A stretch of 64,000 bases of DNA from DYFX01 sp964400625 (GTDB lineage Bacteria > Patescibacteriota > Patescibacteriia > SG8-24 > DYFX01), in assembly GCA_964400625.1 (NCBI GenBank), contig CAYNUS010000001.1:124001-188000 (forward strand), given 5' to 3'. Shown here piece after piece: positions 8,866 to 16,142 of the stretch (positions are counted from its first letter, which is position 1; each line of letters starts with the position of its first letter). The translations under genes were made by a program, and so were the position numbers. The notes under the pieces were generated by a model. It was not told the origin of the DNA. It worked only from the letters and a program-made list of their open reading frames with translations, and did no database searches.

Positions 8866-9470
8866 AGGCGTGCGATGGGACAGGCGTAGCAGCGGGGTCG
8901 CCCGGGGATGCAGACGTTGCGGCCGAACTGCACGAAGACGCGGTTCACGTGCAGCCAGAGGTCCTCCGGGATGAGGCGCATGAGCGCCGTCTCCGTCTTC
9001 CCGACGTCCGTCGTGCGGACCCAGCCCAGACGGTTGGCGATGCGGTGCACGTGCGTGTCGACGGCGATGGCGGGAACCTTGAAAGCATAGCACAGGACGC
9101 AGTTGGCCGTTTTCCGCCCGACGCCCGGCAGCGCCACGAGCTCCTCGCGCGTCCGCGGCACCTTCCCTCCGTAGTCGCGCATGAGGATCGCCGCGATCCC
9201 TTTCATCGCGCGCGCCTTGGCGCGGAAGAGGCCGATCTCGGAGAGCGGCTTCTCGATGTCGGACGCCTTGGCGGCGGCGAGGTCGGCGAGCGTCGGGAAC
9301 TTCGCGCGGAGCTTCGGGTAGACCTTCATCACCTGCTCGTCGCGCGTGCGCGCCGAAAGGACCGTCGCGAGGAGCACGTCCTCGGGACGGTCGAGCTCGA
9401 CGGCCCCCTTGCCGGGAAACCCGCGCTTCAGCGTGTCGATCACTTTCCGGACCGCGGAGGCTTTTGGCAT
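8814..9470 (-). CDS. nth: Endonuclease III (base-excision DNA glycosylase/AP lyase)
   Basis: A 218-residue protein with the helix-hairpin-helix LPGVGRKTA (catalytic Lys in GRK), the catalytic Asp in VDTHVHRIANRLGW, and a C-terminal [4Fe-4S] cluster motif C-x6-C-x2-C-x5-C (CIPGRPRCYACPIARLC). It removes oxidised pyrimidines and nicks the abasic site. The start MPKASAVRK is chosen because homology begins there. It overlaps the end of mutM by 31 nt and the prepilin gene by 52 nt, so three reading frames are nested. Pairing with mutM makes a compact oxidative-damage repair unit. Confidence 0.96.
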   Translation of the reverse strand: MPKASAVRKVIDTLKRGFPGKGAVELDRPEDVLLATVLSARTRDEQVMKVYPKLRAKFPTLADLAAAKASDIEKPLSEIGLFRAKARAMKGIAAILMRDYGGKVPRTREELVALPGVGRKTANCVLCYAFKVPAIAVDTHVHRIANRLGWVRTTDVGKTETALMRLIPEDLWLHVNRVFVQFGRNVCIPGRPRCYACPIARLCAYPKKTPRPGKGASR

Positions 9471-10282
9471 GTCGGGCAATAGACGGCGCCGCGCTGGGCG
9501 ACCCAGATCTTCTTGAGCTTCGCGCCGCAGCGGCGGCAGGACTTCCCATCGCGGCCGTAGACCCAAAGGTGCGGCACGTTGCCGCCCTTCTCGCCATAGA
9601 GGTCGCGATAGTTGTCGGACGATGAGCCCAGCCGCTTCACGGAAGCCTTGAGCGATTTCAGCGCGCCTTCATAGACGCCCTTCAGTTCCTTTTCCGAAAG
9701 CGAGCCCACCGTCCGCTCCGGGTGGACCTTGCCGTACCAGCACGCCTCGTCGGCGTAGATGTTGCCGATGCCCGCGATGCACGACTGTTCCATGAGGAGC
9801 GGCTTGATCTTCTTCGAAGGGCGGCTCGTCACGCACATCGTGAAGCGCTTGAACGTGAAGGACGGATCGAGCGGTTCGGGGCCATAGCCTTCCGTATCGA
9901 AAATCTCCTTCTCGACGTCCGCCGTCTTCAGGACCTTCAGGAACCCGAACTTACGGACATCCTCGAACCAGAGGTCCTGCTTCTTGTCGAGATGGAACAC
10001 GACGTGCGCGTGCTTGCCGGGCGCCTCCCCCGCTTTCTTGAGCAGGTACGAACCCGTCATCTTGAGATGCGTGACGAGCGTGAGGCCGTTCGAGAGGTCC
10101 GCGAGCAGGAGCTTGGCGCGGCGGCGGAACGCCTTGAACGTCGCCCCGGCGAGCGCGTCGAGGGCTTTCGGCGACGGCTTGATGCGCCCGCCGAAACGGA
10201 CGTCGACGCCGAGGATCTTCCGCCCGGCGAGCGCCTTTTCCATCTGCCGCCGCAAGGTTTCCACTTCGGGTAGCTCGGGCAT
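9440..10282 (-). CDS. mutM: Formamidopyrimidine-DNA glycosylase (Fpg/MutM)
   Basis: A 280-residue protein beginning MPELPEVETLRRQ with the obligatory N-terminal Pro2 nucleophile and catalytic Glu3, the conserved Lys in HLKMTGSYLL, the helix-two-turn-helix GIGNIYADEACW and a C-terminal zinc finger (CRRCGAKLKK...YCPTC). It excises 8-oxoguanine and formamidopyrimidines. It is divergent from queA, 30 bp apart. A TACACT box on the minus strand ends 9 nt before the ATG and there is no Shine-Dalgarno sequence, indicating a leaderless mRNA. Confidence 0.97.
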   Translation of the reverse strand: MPELPEVETLRRQMEKALAGRKILGVDVRFGGRIKPSPKALDALAGATFKAFRRRAKLLLADLSNGLTLVTHLKMTGSYLLKKAGEAPGKHAHVVFHLDKKQDLWFEDVRKFGFLKVLKTADVEKEIFDTEGYGPEPLDPSFTFKRFTMCVTSRPSKKIKPLLMEQSCIAGIGNIYADEACWYGKVHPERTVGSLSEKELKGVYEGALKSLKASVKRLGSSSDNYRDLYGEKGGNVPHLWVYGRDGKSCRRCGAKLKKIWVAQRGAVYCPTCQKPPRSGK

Positions 10283-10291
10283 ATCGTGGCC

Positions 10292-10304
10292 AGTGTAGTA
10301 CAAT
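10292..10304. promoter_or_regulatory. Overlapping divergent -10 boxes for mutM and queA
   Basis: In the 30-bp spacer, TACAAT (10299-10304, plus strand) ends 8 nt before the queA ATG, and TACACT (10297-10292, minus strand) ends 9 nt before the mutM ATG. No strong -35 is visible for either. The two promoters would compete for polymerase. Confidence 0.5.
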
Positions 10305-10312
10305 GTCGCCGT

Positions 10313-11341
<1,029 letters not shown>

Positions 11342-11360
11342 CTTGCCTCCGCGGACGTCC

Positions 11361-11383
11361 GGTGCTGGAATGGGGCCAGCACC
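11361..11383 (+). terminator. Hairpin after queA without a T-tract
   Basis: GGTGCTGG and CCAGCACC form an 8-bp stem with a 7-nt loop between queA and the next gene. No T-run follows, so it may be a weak terminator, a processing site or a structured leader of the downstream gene. Confidence 0.4.
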
Positions 11384-11398
11384 TTGAAGGAGGCGCCC

Positions 11399-11899
11399 AT
11401 GACCGAAGCCAAGACCCGCGACCTCATGGAGGTCGTCGAGGATCTCGAACGCCGCTTGCCGCCCGACGACGCCCTGCGCGCCGTGACGAACGCGCTGCGC
11501 GAATGCGACGCGGAGCTCGAGGAGCACGTCATCCTCGGCGCCGCGCGGAAGCCGCCCCTCACCTGGACGCGCTTCATCGCGCTCGGGAACGTCGCGGGCC
11601 GCCCGCATCCCAGCTATGGCATCTACCCCGGCGTCGTCGATGACGACGACCGCGCCGAGCTCCGCCGCGTCGAGGAGATCCTGAAGCGCCGCAAGGTCGC
11701 GATGTTCCTCGTCGAGGATATCCTGAAGCTGCGCCCGAGCGGCATCGCCACCGCCGCGCTCGCCCTCTACGGCGAGGACGCCGACGGCGCCGCCGTACTG
11801 GTCATCTGCCGGCACCCGGACGTCACGCTCCCCCAAGCCGTCTGCCTCATCCTCGCCGCCGTGATGAGCGCGGCCGAAGACCAGGTCCGCAGGAACTGA
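11399..11899 (+). CDS. Hypothetical protein, paralogue A of a tandem three-gene family
   Basis: A 166-residue soluble, acidic protein of unknown function. The start MTEAKTRD is set by the AAGGAGG site 6 nt upstream; an ATG 15 nt earlier lacks one. The C-terminal third (GEDADGAAVLVICRHPDV, then a hydrophobic/acidic helix) matches the C-terminal ends of the next two genes (FAVYRHPDV and YALFRHPSL), while the N-terminal region is divergent. No catalytic motif is recognised. It is followed by a strong terminator and then by an independent promoter for the next paralogue. Confidence 0.8.
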   Translation: MTEAKTRDLMEVVEDLERRLPPDDALRAVTNALRECDAELEEHVILGAARKPPLTWTRFIALGNVAGRPHPSYGIYPGVVDDDDRAELRRVEEILKRRKVAMFLVEDILKLRPSGIATAALALYGEDADGAAVLVICRHPDVTLPQAVCLILAAVMSAAEDQVRRN

Positions 11900-11900
11900 A

Positions 11901-11924
11901 CCCGAAGCGCCGCTTCGGGTTTTT
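11901..11924 (+). terminator. Intrinsic terminator after paralogue A
   Basis: CCCGAAGC and GCTTCGGG form an 8-bp stem with a GCC loop followed by TTTTTC. The -35 of the next promoter begins 3 nt later. Confidence 0.85.
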
Positions 11925-11926
11925 CA

Positions 11927-11955
11927 TTGACACGGACGCCGCGAAGTGCTACCAA
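11927..11955 (+). promoter_or_regulatory. Promoter of paralogue B
   Basis: TTGACA at 11927-11932, 17-nt spacer, extended -10 TGC-TACCAA at 11947-11955. It lies directly behind the terminator of paralogue A. Confidence 0.7.
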
Positions 11956-11984
11956 GCCCGTACGCACCTTCAAGGAGGGATGTC

Positions 11985-12497
11985 TTGAAACATCCGCTGG
12001 ACGCAGAGGAGACCTACCTGCTGGCGAACCGCCGGTTCCCCGACGACGGCGACCTCGCCGCCTTCAACCTCATCTACGAGATCCGGAACGGCCTGCTCGT
12101 GCCGACCGACCCCGATGCGGTGCCGGACGGCGAGGCGAAGCTGGTCGGCATCGTCGGGTACCTCGATCTCGGCGATGAGTACTGGATCATGCAGACGCTC
12201 GGCACGCCCGACGACGCCGACGCCCTGATGCGCGCGATGGAGGAGCGCATCCTCATGCTTCCCGACGCGACGGACGAGGAGCGCGAGGCCGTGCCGACGA
12301 TCACGCAGGAGTTCCCCACCGCCATCGGCGCCATGGGCGCCTGGCGCACGCCCGACGGCGCCACCCGCTTCGCCGTCTACCGCCACCCCGACGTCGAGCC
12401 GCACCACGCCCACGACGTCCTGAAGGGCGTCATCGCGGAGGCCGAAGCCAAGCGCGCGGGCGCCTCGGCGCCTTCGAAGACCATGGTCGAGAACTGA
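11985..12497 (+). CDS. Hypothetical protein, paralogue B of the tandem family
   Basis: A 170-residue protein starting at TTG 11985 (MKHPLDAEETYLLANRRF after initiation). TTG is chosen because AAGGAGG lies 6 nt upstream; the nearby ATG at 11980 is only 1-2 nt from that site and runs into a stop after two codons. The N-terminal part YLLANRRFPDDGDLAAFNL is clearly homologous to paralogue C (YRLANMFFPDDGDLALFNL), and the C-terminal FAVYRHPDVEPHHAHDVL matches the RHP motif of A and C. No known domain is recognised. It is acidic, soluble and flanked by its own promoter and terminator. Confidence 0.8.
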   Translation: MKHPLDAEETYLLANRRFPDDGDLAAFNLIYEIRNGLLVPTDPDAVPDGEAKLVGIVGYLDLGDEYWIMQTLGTPDDADALMRAMEERILMLPDATDEEREAVPTITQEFPTAIGAMGAWRTPDGATRFAVYRHPDVEPHHAHDVLKGVIAEAEAKRAGASAPSKTMVEN

Positions 12498-12523
12498 CCC
12501 CCGGACCTCGTTCCGGGGTTTTT
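12498..12523 (+). terminator. Intrinsic terminator after paralogue B
   Basis: CCCCGGA and TCCGGGG stem with CCTCGT loop followed by TTTTTC, immediately before the TTGACG of the next promoter. Confidence 0.85.
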
Positions 12524-12525
12524 CG

Positions 12526-12554
12526 TTGACGCGGCGCGCCGAGCGTGGTCAACT
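12526..12554 (+). promoter_or_regulatory. Promoter of paralogue C
   Basis: TTGACG at 12526-12531, 17-nt spacer, -10 TCAACT at 12549-12554 with TGG just before it (extended -10). The layout is the same as for paralogue B. Confidence 0.65.
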
Positions 12555-12579
12555 GCAGGCTGACCTTTCGGAGGTGCCC

Positions 12580-13074
12580 GTGAAGCGTTTCGAAGCCGAC
12601 GACGCGTACCGTCTCGCCAACATGTTCTTTCCCGACGACGGCGACCTCGCCCTCTTCAACCTCGTCATCGAGGTGATGAACGGCAAGCTCCCCTACGAGG
12701 TCATCGACGGCCCCGCCGAGGTGGTGGAAGCCGCCGGCACGGACCTCGCCGCCGCGGTCGGGATGGCCACGATCGGCCAATCCCCCTGCCGCATCAGCTG
12801 GGTCTTCGACCAGGACCACGCCGACAAGAAGGAGGTCCTCATGGACCTCGTCCGCGGCCTCGCGCTGACGCCGCAAGCGAAGGAGCTCCTGGACCTCGAG
12901 CGTCCGCCCTTCACGCTCGCGGCGCTCGCCGCCTGCGAAGGCGAGGACGGGCGCTTCGCCTACGCGCTCTTCCGCCACCCGTCGCTCGACGCGGAGCAGG
13001 CGCGCGTGATCGTCCGCGCCGCGTTCCCGGACGAGGAGCCCGAAGCGGACGAGGATCCGCCCGCCAAGAACTGA
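12580..13074 (+). CDS. Hypothetical protein, paralogue C of the tandem family
   Basis: A 164-residue soluble acidic protein starting at GTG 12580, preceded by GGAGGTG at good spacing. It shares YRLANMFFPDDGDLALFNL and the RHPSLDAEQA region with paralogue B and the RHP motif with A. It is unrelated to any family I recognise. The alternating charged/hydrophobic C-terminus after RHP could be an interaction helix. An intrinsic terminator shared with tgt follows. Confidence 0.8.
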   Translation: MKRFEADDAYRLANMFFPDDGDLALFNLVIEVMNGKLPYEVIDGPAEVVEAAGTDLAAAVGMATIGQSPCRISWVFDQDHADKKEVLMDLVRGLALTPQAKELLDLERPPFTLAALAACEGEDGRFAYALFRHPSLDAEQARVIVRAAFPDEEPEADEDPPAKN

Positions 13075-13076
13075 AA

Positions 13077-13104
13077 ACCGCCCCCGTTCCGGGAGCGGTC
13101 TTTT
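13077..13104. terminator. Bidirectional terminator between paralogue C and tgt
   Basis: ACCGC-CCCCG pairs with CGGGA-GCGGT, with T-runs outward on both strands (CTTTTA on plus, TTTTC on minus), between convergent genes. Confidence 0.75.
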
Positions 13105-14263
13105 ATTCGACGATCCAGCTCCGCTTGAACTCCAGGAACCGGTCCTCGAGGATGGCGGCGCGCATGCGGCGCATGAGATCGAGCAGGAAGTGCAGGTTAT
13201 GGATGGTGGCGAGGCGGAAGTACGCGAGCTCTTCGGTCTTGAAGAGATGCCGCAGGTACGCGCGCGTATGGCGCGTGCAGGTGGAACAGGCGCATTCCTC
13301 GTCGATGGGGCGCGTGTCGCGCTCGAAGACGGCGTTGCCGATCTCGATGCGGTACTTCTTCGCGCGGCCGGCCGCGCGGTCGAAGAGCGCGCCATTCCGG
13401 GCGGTGCGCGTCGGCGAGACGCAGTCGAACATGTCGACGCCCGCCTCGACGACGTCGAAGAGGTCTTCCGGCGAGAGGCCGACGCCCATCGTGTAGCGCG
13501 CCTTGTCCTCCGGCATCGCGCCCCGGATCCAACCCAGGATCTCGCGCGTCTTGGCCATGTCGTAGCCGACCGATTCGCCGCCGATGGCGAAGCCGTCGAA
13601 CGGACGGGAGGCGATGAAGTCCGCCGACGCCCGGCGGAGTTCCTCATGCACGCCGCCCTGGACGATGCCGAAGAGCTGCTGCTTGAAGACCGGAGCGTCC
13701 GTCTTGTCCTTAAAGGCTTCGAGGCAGCGGTCGGCCCAGCGGTGCGTGCGCTCCATCGCGGCGCGCGCCTCGTCGAGCGAGGCGGCGTCAGAGGTGCACT
13801 GGTCGAAGGCCATGATGATGTCGGGGGCCAGCTTCTGCTGGACGCGGATGGCTTCCTCCGGCGTGAAACGGTGCTTCGAACCGTCGAGATGCGAGGTGAA
13901 GGTGACGCCGTCCTCGTCGATCTTCACGAGCGAGCCGGTCGACGCCTTCTTGGCACCGAGCGAGAAGACCTGATAGCCGCCGGAGTCGGTCAGGATGGCG
14001 CGGTCCCACTTCTGGAACTTGTGGACGCCGCCGAGCGCCTTCACCGCGTCCTCGCCCGGGCGCAGGTGCAGGTGGTAGGTGTTGTTCAGGATGATCTCCG
14101 CGCCCAGCGCTTCCATGTCGGCGGCGTCGAGCGACTTCACCGTGGCTTGCGTGCCGACCGGCATGAAGACGGGCGTCAGCACGTCGCCGTGGTCGGTATG
14201 CAAAACCCCCGCGCGGGCGCGCGAGTCCTTGCTCGTATGGACGTGGGTGAAGTTCTTGGACAT
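13103..14263 (-). CDS. tgt: tRNA-guanine transglycosylase (Tgt)
   Basis: A 386-residue TIM-barrel enzyme with DSGGYQVFS (active-site Asp), the RVQQKLAPDIIMAFDQC region, GIVQGG, FAIGGESVG, the nucleophile region DMFDCVSPTRTARNGALF and the zinc site CACSTCTRH...H. It exchanges G34 for preQ1 in GUN-anticodon tRNAs, the step before QueA. A promoter TTGACC-N17-CATGAT ends 8 nt before the ATG, and its -35 lies in the loop of the Nudix-gene terminator. No Shine-Dalgarno site is seen, so translation is probably leaderless. Confidence 0.97.
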   Translation of the reverse strand: MSKNFTHVHTSKDSRARAGVLHTDHGDVLTPVFMPVGTQATVKSLDAADMEALGAEIILNNTYHLHLRPGEDAVKALGGVHKFQKWDRAILTDSGGYQVFSLGAKKASTGSLVKIDEDGVTFTSHLDGSKHRFTPEEAIRVQQKLAPDIIMAFDQCTSDAASLDEARAAMERTHRWADRCLEAFKDKTDAPVFKQQLFGIVQGGVHEELRRASADFIASRPFDGFAIGGESVGYDMAKTREILGWIRGAMPEDKARYTMGVGLSPEDLFDVVEAGVDMFDCVSPTRTARNGALFDRAAGRAKKYRIEIGNAVFERDTRPIDEECACSTCTRHTRAYLRHLFKTEELAYFRLATIHNLHFLLDLMRRMRAAILEDRFLEFKRSWIVE

Positions 14264-14271
14264 GACACGCC

Positions 14272-14308
14272 ATCATGGACGAAAAAACGCCCGCGGTCAA
14301 GCGGACGT
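14272..14308 (-). promoter_or_regulatory. Fused stop codon/terminator/promoter upstream of tgt
   Basis: On the minus strand ACGTCCGC and GCGGGCGT pair around the loop TTGACC, followed by TTTTTT: a terminator for the Nudix gene. The loop is also the tgt -35 (17 nt from CATGAT at 14277-14272), and the TGA within it is the Nudix stop codon. Confidence 0.7.
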
Positions 14309-14716
14309 CGCGAGATGCGCCTTGATGGCCGCGAGCGCTGCAGGATTGATGAAGTCGCTGTCGAGCTCGTCGGGGCGCTTCCATTCCCACGCCCCGAACT
14401 TCTCCGGCTCCATGTTCACGGGCTCCTGCGAGCTTTCGGCGACGAAGACGTGGAGGACGTCGCCTTCGAAGGCGCCTGGGACGGTCCCGAGGCCCGCGAT
14501 CACCCGCAGGTCCGTGAGACCGACCTCTTCGCGCGCCTCGCGGCGCATGGCGTCTTCAGGCGTCTCGCCGGGTTCGCAGCGGCCGCCCGGCAAGGTCCAG
14601 ACGGAGATCTCCTTCCATTTTTCCGCGGTGTAGTGCCGCAGACCGACGAGGATGCGGCCTTCGCGCAGGACGGCCGCGACGGCGCAATCTTTTTCCTTCG
14701 GTTCCGGAATCGCCAT
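14297..14716 (-). CDS. Nudix hydrolase
   Basis: A 139-residue protein with a complete Nudix box: G-x5-E-x7-REAREEVGL (from GRCEPGE to EVGL, about residues 45-67), hence a Mg2+-dependent pyrophosphohydrolase of a nucleoside diphosphate derivative. Motif and length fit small MutT-like enzymes acting on oxidised or free nucleotides; the substrate is not predictable. Promoter TTGACG-N17-TATCCT ends 7 nt before the ATG. The TTGACG contains the TGA stop of the upstream gene. Confidence 0.92.
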   Translation of the reverse strand: MAIPEPKEKDCAVAAVLREGRILVGLRHYTAEKWKEISVWTLPGGRCEPGETPEDAMRREAREEVGLTDLRVIAGLGTVPGAFEGDVLHVFVAESSQEPVNMEPEKFGAWEWKRPDELDSDFINPAALAAIKAHLATSA

Positions 14717-14723
14717 GCGGTCG

Positions 14724-14752
14724 AGGATAGAGGACGCGACCCTCCGCGTCAA
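14724..14752 (-). promoter_or_regulatory. Promoter of the Nudix gene overlapping the upstream stop codon
   Basis: TTGACG (14752-14747), 17-nt spacer, TATCCT (14729-14724), then 7 nt to the ATG. The TGA inside TTGACG ends the preceding gene. Confidence 0.65.
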
Positions 14753-15144
14753 ACGCAGAGCTCGGTCGAGAAGTCCTCGTGTCCGCGTCCGGGCCAGCAC
14801 TGGTGGGTGGAGGCCGACGACGCCACGGCCCAGGCGCCGTCGCGCCATTCGAGGACGGCTTCGACGCGCGAGGCCTTCACCGAATCGTCGAAGAAACCGT
14901 CGTGCGTGATCGCGACCGTCGCGCGCAGGCCTTCGACCGCGACGGCGATCTCGCAGGAGCGGTACCGTTCCGGTTCGCCCTCGGAGAGGCAGTCCTCCGG
15001 CTTCACGCCCAGGAGCTCCATCGCGCGTTCGCGCGTGAGTTCCGCCGGGCCTTCCGGCGCCTGCGCGGGACGCTTGAGGACGAGGAACGCCGCGCCCAGG
15101 AGGACGACGGCCACGCACGCGGCGATGAGGGATTTCTTCGGCAT
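14749..15144 (-). CDS. Small exported or membrane-anchored hypothetical protein
   Basis: A 131-residue protein starting MPKKSLIAACVAVVLLGAAF, a single N-terminal hydrophobic anchor after a short basic head, followed by an acidic extracytoplasmic domain with four Cys (EDCLSEG, RYRSCEI, THQCW and C-terminal ELCV) that could form two disulfides. No family is recognised. An in-frame GTG at 15159 is possible, but it would lie at the -10 of the promoter TTGACC-N17-AATCAT (15179-15151), so 15144 is preferred. Confidence 0.65.
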   Translation of the reverse strand: MPKKSLIAACVAVVLLGAAFLVLKRPAQAPEGPAELTRERAMELLGVKPEDCLSEGEPERYRSCEIAVAVEGLRATVAITHDGFFDDSVKASRVEAVLEWRDGAWAVASSASTHQCWPGRGHEDFSTELCV

Positions 15145-15184
15145 GCTTCCATGATTCACCGTTCCGGAACCCGGGTCAAGGCAT

Positions 15185-15598
15185 TCACCACTCGCCTCTC
15201 GGCGCCTTCCGCGACTTCTTCTTCTCGCCCACGATCCGCTTCTGCTCGACGCGCTTCCGCTTCTGCGCGCGGCTGACCTTCGTCGGCGTCCGCTTCTTCC
15301 GCGGCGCGAGCGCCCGCGCGACGAGCGCGTTCAGCCGCCGGATGGCTTCCTCCCTGTTCCGCGGCTGCGACCGCTCCGATTCCGCCGCCAGCACGATCTC
15401 GTCTTCCTTGTTCAACAGCTTCCCAGCGAACACGCGGATCAAGGCCTTCTGTTCATCCGTAAACGCCGCCGAAGCGCCGACGTTCCACCGCACCTGGGCC
15501 TTGCTCGACACCTTGTTCACATTCTGCCCGCCGGGCCCGGAGGAACGGGCGAAGTCGAGGTGGAGTTCGGAGGTGGGGATGTTGGGATTAGAAATCAT
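15185..15598 (-). CDS. arfB: Ribosome-rescue peptidyl-tRNA hydrolase ArfB (YaeJ)
   Basis: A 137-residue protein with the catalytic GGQ in SGPGGQNVNKVSSKAQVRW and a Lys/Arg-rich C-terminal tail (APRKKRTPTKVSRAQKRKR) that enters the empty mRNA channel. It lacks release-factor codon-recognition domains. It hydrolyses peptidyl-tRNA on ribosomes stalled without a stop codon. The start codon lies in the 12-nt loop of a perfect 9-bp hairpin (15581-15610), and no Shine-Dalgarno site is visible, suggesting controlled initiation. The upstream nuclease-like gene ends at the edge of this hairpin. Confidence 0.95.
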   Translation of the reverse strand: MISNPNIPTSELHLDFARSSGPGGQNVNKVSSKAQVRWNVGASAAFTDEQKALIRVFAGKLLNKEDEIVLAAESERSQPRNREEAIRRLNALVARALAPRKKRTPTKVSRAQKRKRVEQKRIVGEKKKSRKAPRGEW

Positions 15599-15610
15599 TC
15601 AAATCCCAAC
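15581..15610 (-). promoter_or_regulatory. Hairpin enclosing the arfB start codon
   Basis: GTTGGGATT (15610-15602) and AATCCCAAC (15589-15581) pair perfectly on the minus-strand RNA, with the ATG at 15598-15596 in the loop. It could block or delay initiation. Confidence 0.55.
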
Positions 15611-16131
15611 TAGAGGGTCGGAGCGAGATACTTCTCAACCAGGGTCTCGTACTCCTCATAAATCTTGGGGTCGATTTTCCAACCGCCTTCGTTCATCATC
15701 GGGTGACAGGCCAAGGTCCCGTTCTCAGCAAGATATGGAGCATCAGCAACTTGGAAAAATGGTTTCTGCGTGGAATTTACGAAGACGACCTTCGCATTCC
15801 AAAAACTACCGATCTTTTCGAGTCGCGCTCGATCTTTTTTATGAGGAAGGCCATGCATTCGGAACTTCACCTCAACGAAAATCGATTCTCCAGAATCTGT
15901 AATCACGATAAAGTCTGGAATAGATCGGATGCGCTCGCCAGCATCACTGTATCTATCAAAAATATTCTTGATCTGCGTCAGGTTTTGAAGAATCGCCTCA
16001 TAACCAAAGCGGTATACGGTGTTGCCTGATTTTTTCAGCAACTCTTCAACCAACGTTTCAGCCATACGACCCTTGAGCACTGATTCGGGGTCGAAGTTGC
16101 TTTCACTCTTGCTGACGTAATCCTTCGTCAT
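15610..16131 (-). CDS. PD-(D/E)XK nuclease-like protein in a low-GC island
   Basis: A 173-residue protein with the nuclease signature SIPDFIVITDSGESIFVEVK: Asp73 followed by Glu87-x-Lys89, preceded by an acidic helix (GRMAETLVEELLKKSG). This is the arrangement of PD-(D/E)XK restriction or Holliday-type folds. No methyltransferase or specificity subunit is adjacent. The gene is visibly richer in A+T than its neighbours (about 45% GC in a sampled 60 bases) and uses rarer codons, suggesting recent acquisition. The start at ATG 16131 is the first Met after gpmI; spacing to gpmI is 11 nt. Function beyond 'putative nuclease' is not assigned. Confidence 0.65.
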   Translation of the reverse strand: MTKDYVSKSESNFDPESVLKGRMAETLVEELLKKSGNTVYRFGYEAILQNLTQIKNIFDRYSDAGERIRSIPDFIVITDSGESIFVEVKFRMHGLPHKKDRARLEKIGSFWNAKVVFVNSTQKPFFQVADAPYLAENGTLACHPMMNEGGWKIDPKIYEEYETLVEKYLAPTL

Positions 16132-16142
16132 ATACCTACGAC

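Noticed and set aside
6493..8889. Other very long plus-strand frames (also 18287-20092, 20071-22305) and minus-strand frames over gyrB (39678-41735) and thyX (47457-49853)
   Set aside because: Each is antisense to a gene with clear family motifs and has shadow-type composition.
7276..9597. A 773-residue reading of the prepilin gene with an N-terminal extension through nth and mutM
   Set aside because: The extension is a frame-shifted reading of nth and mutM; the prepilin leader at 8865 marks the true start.
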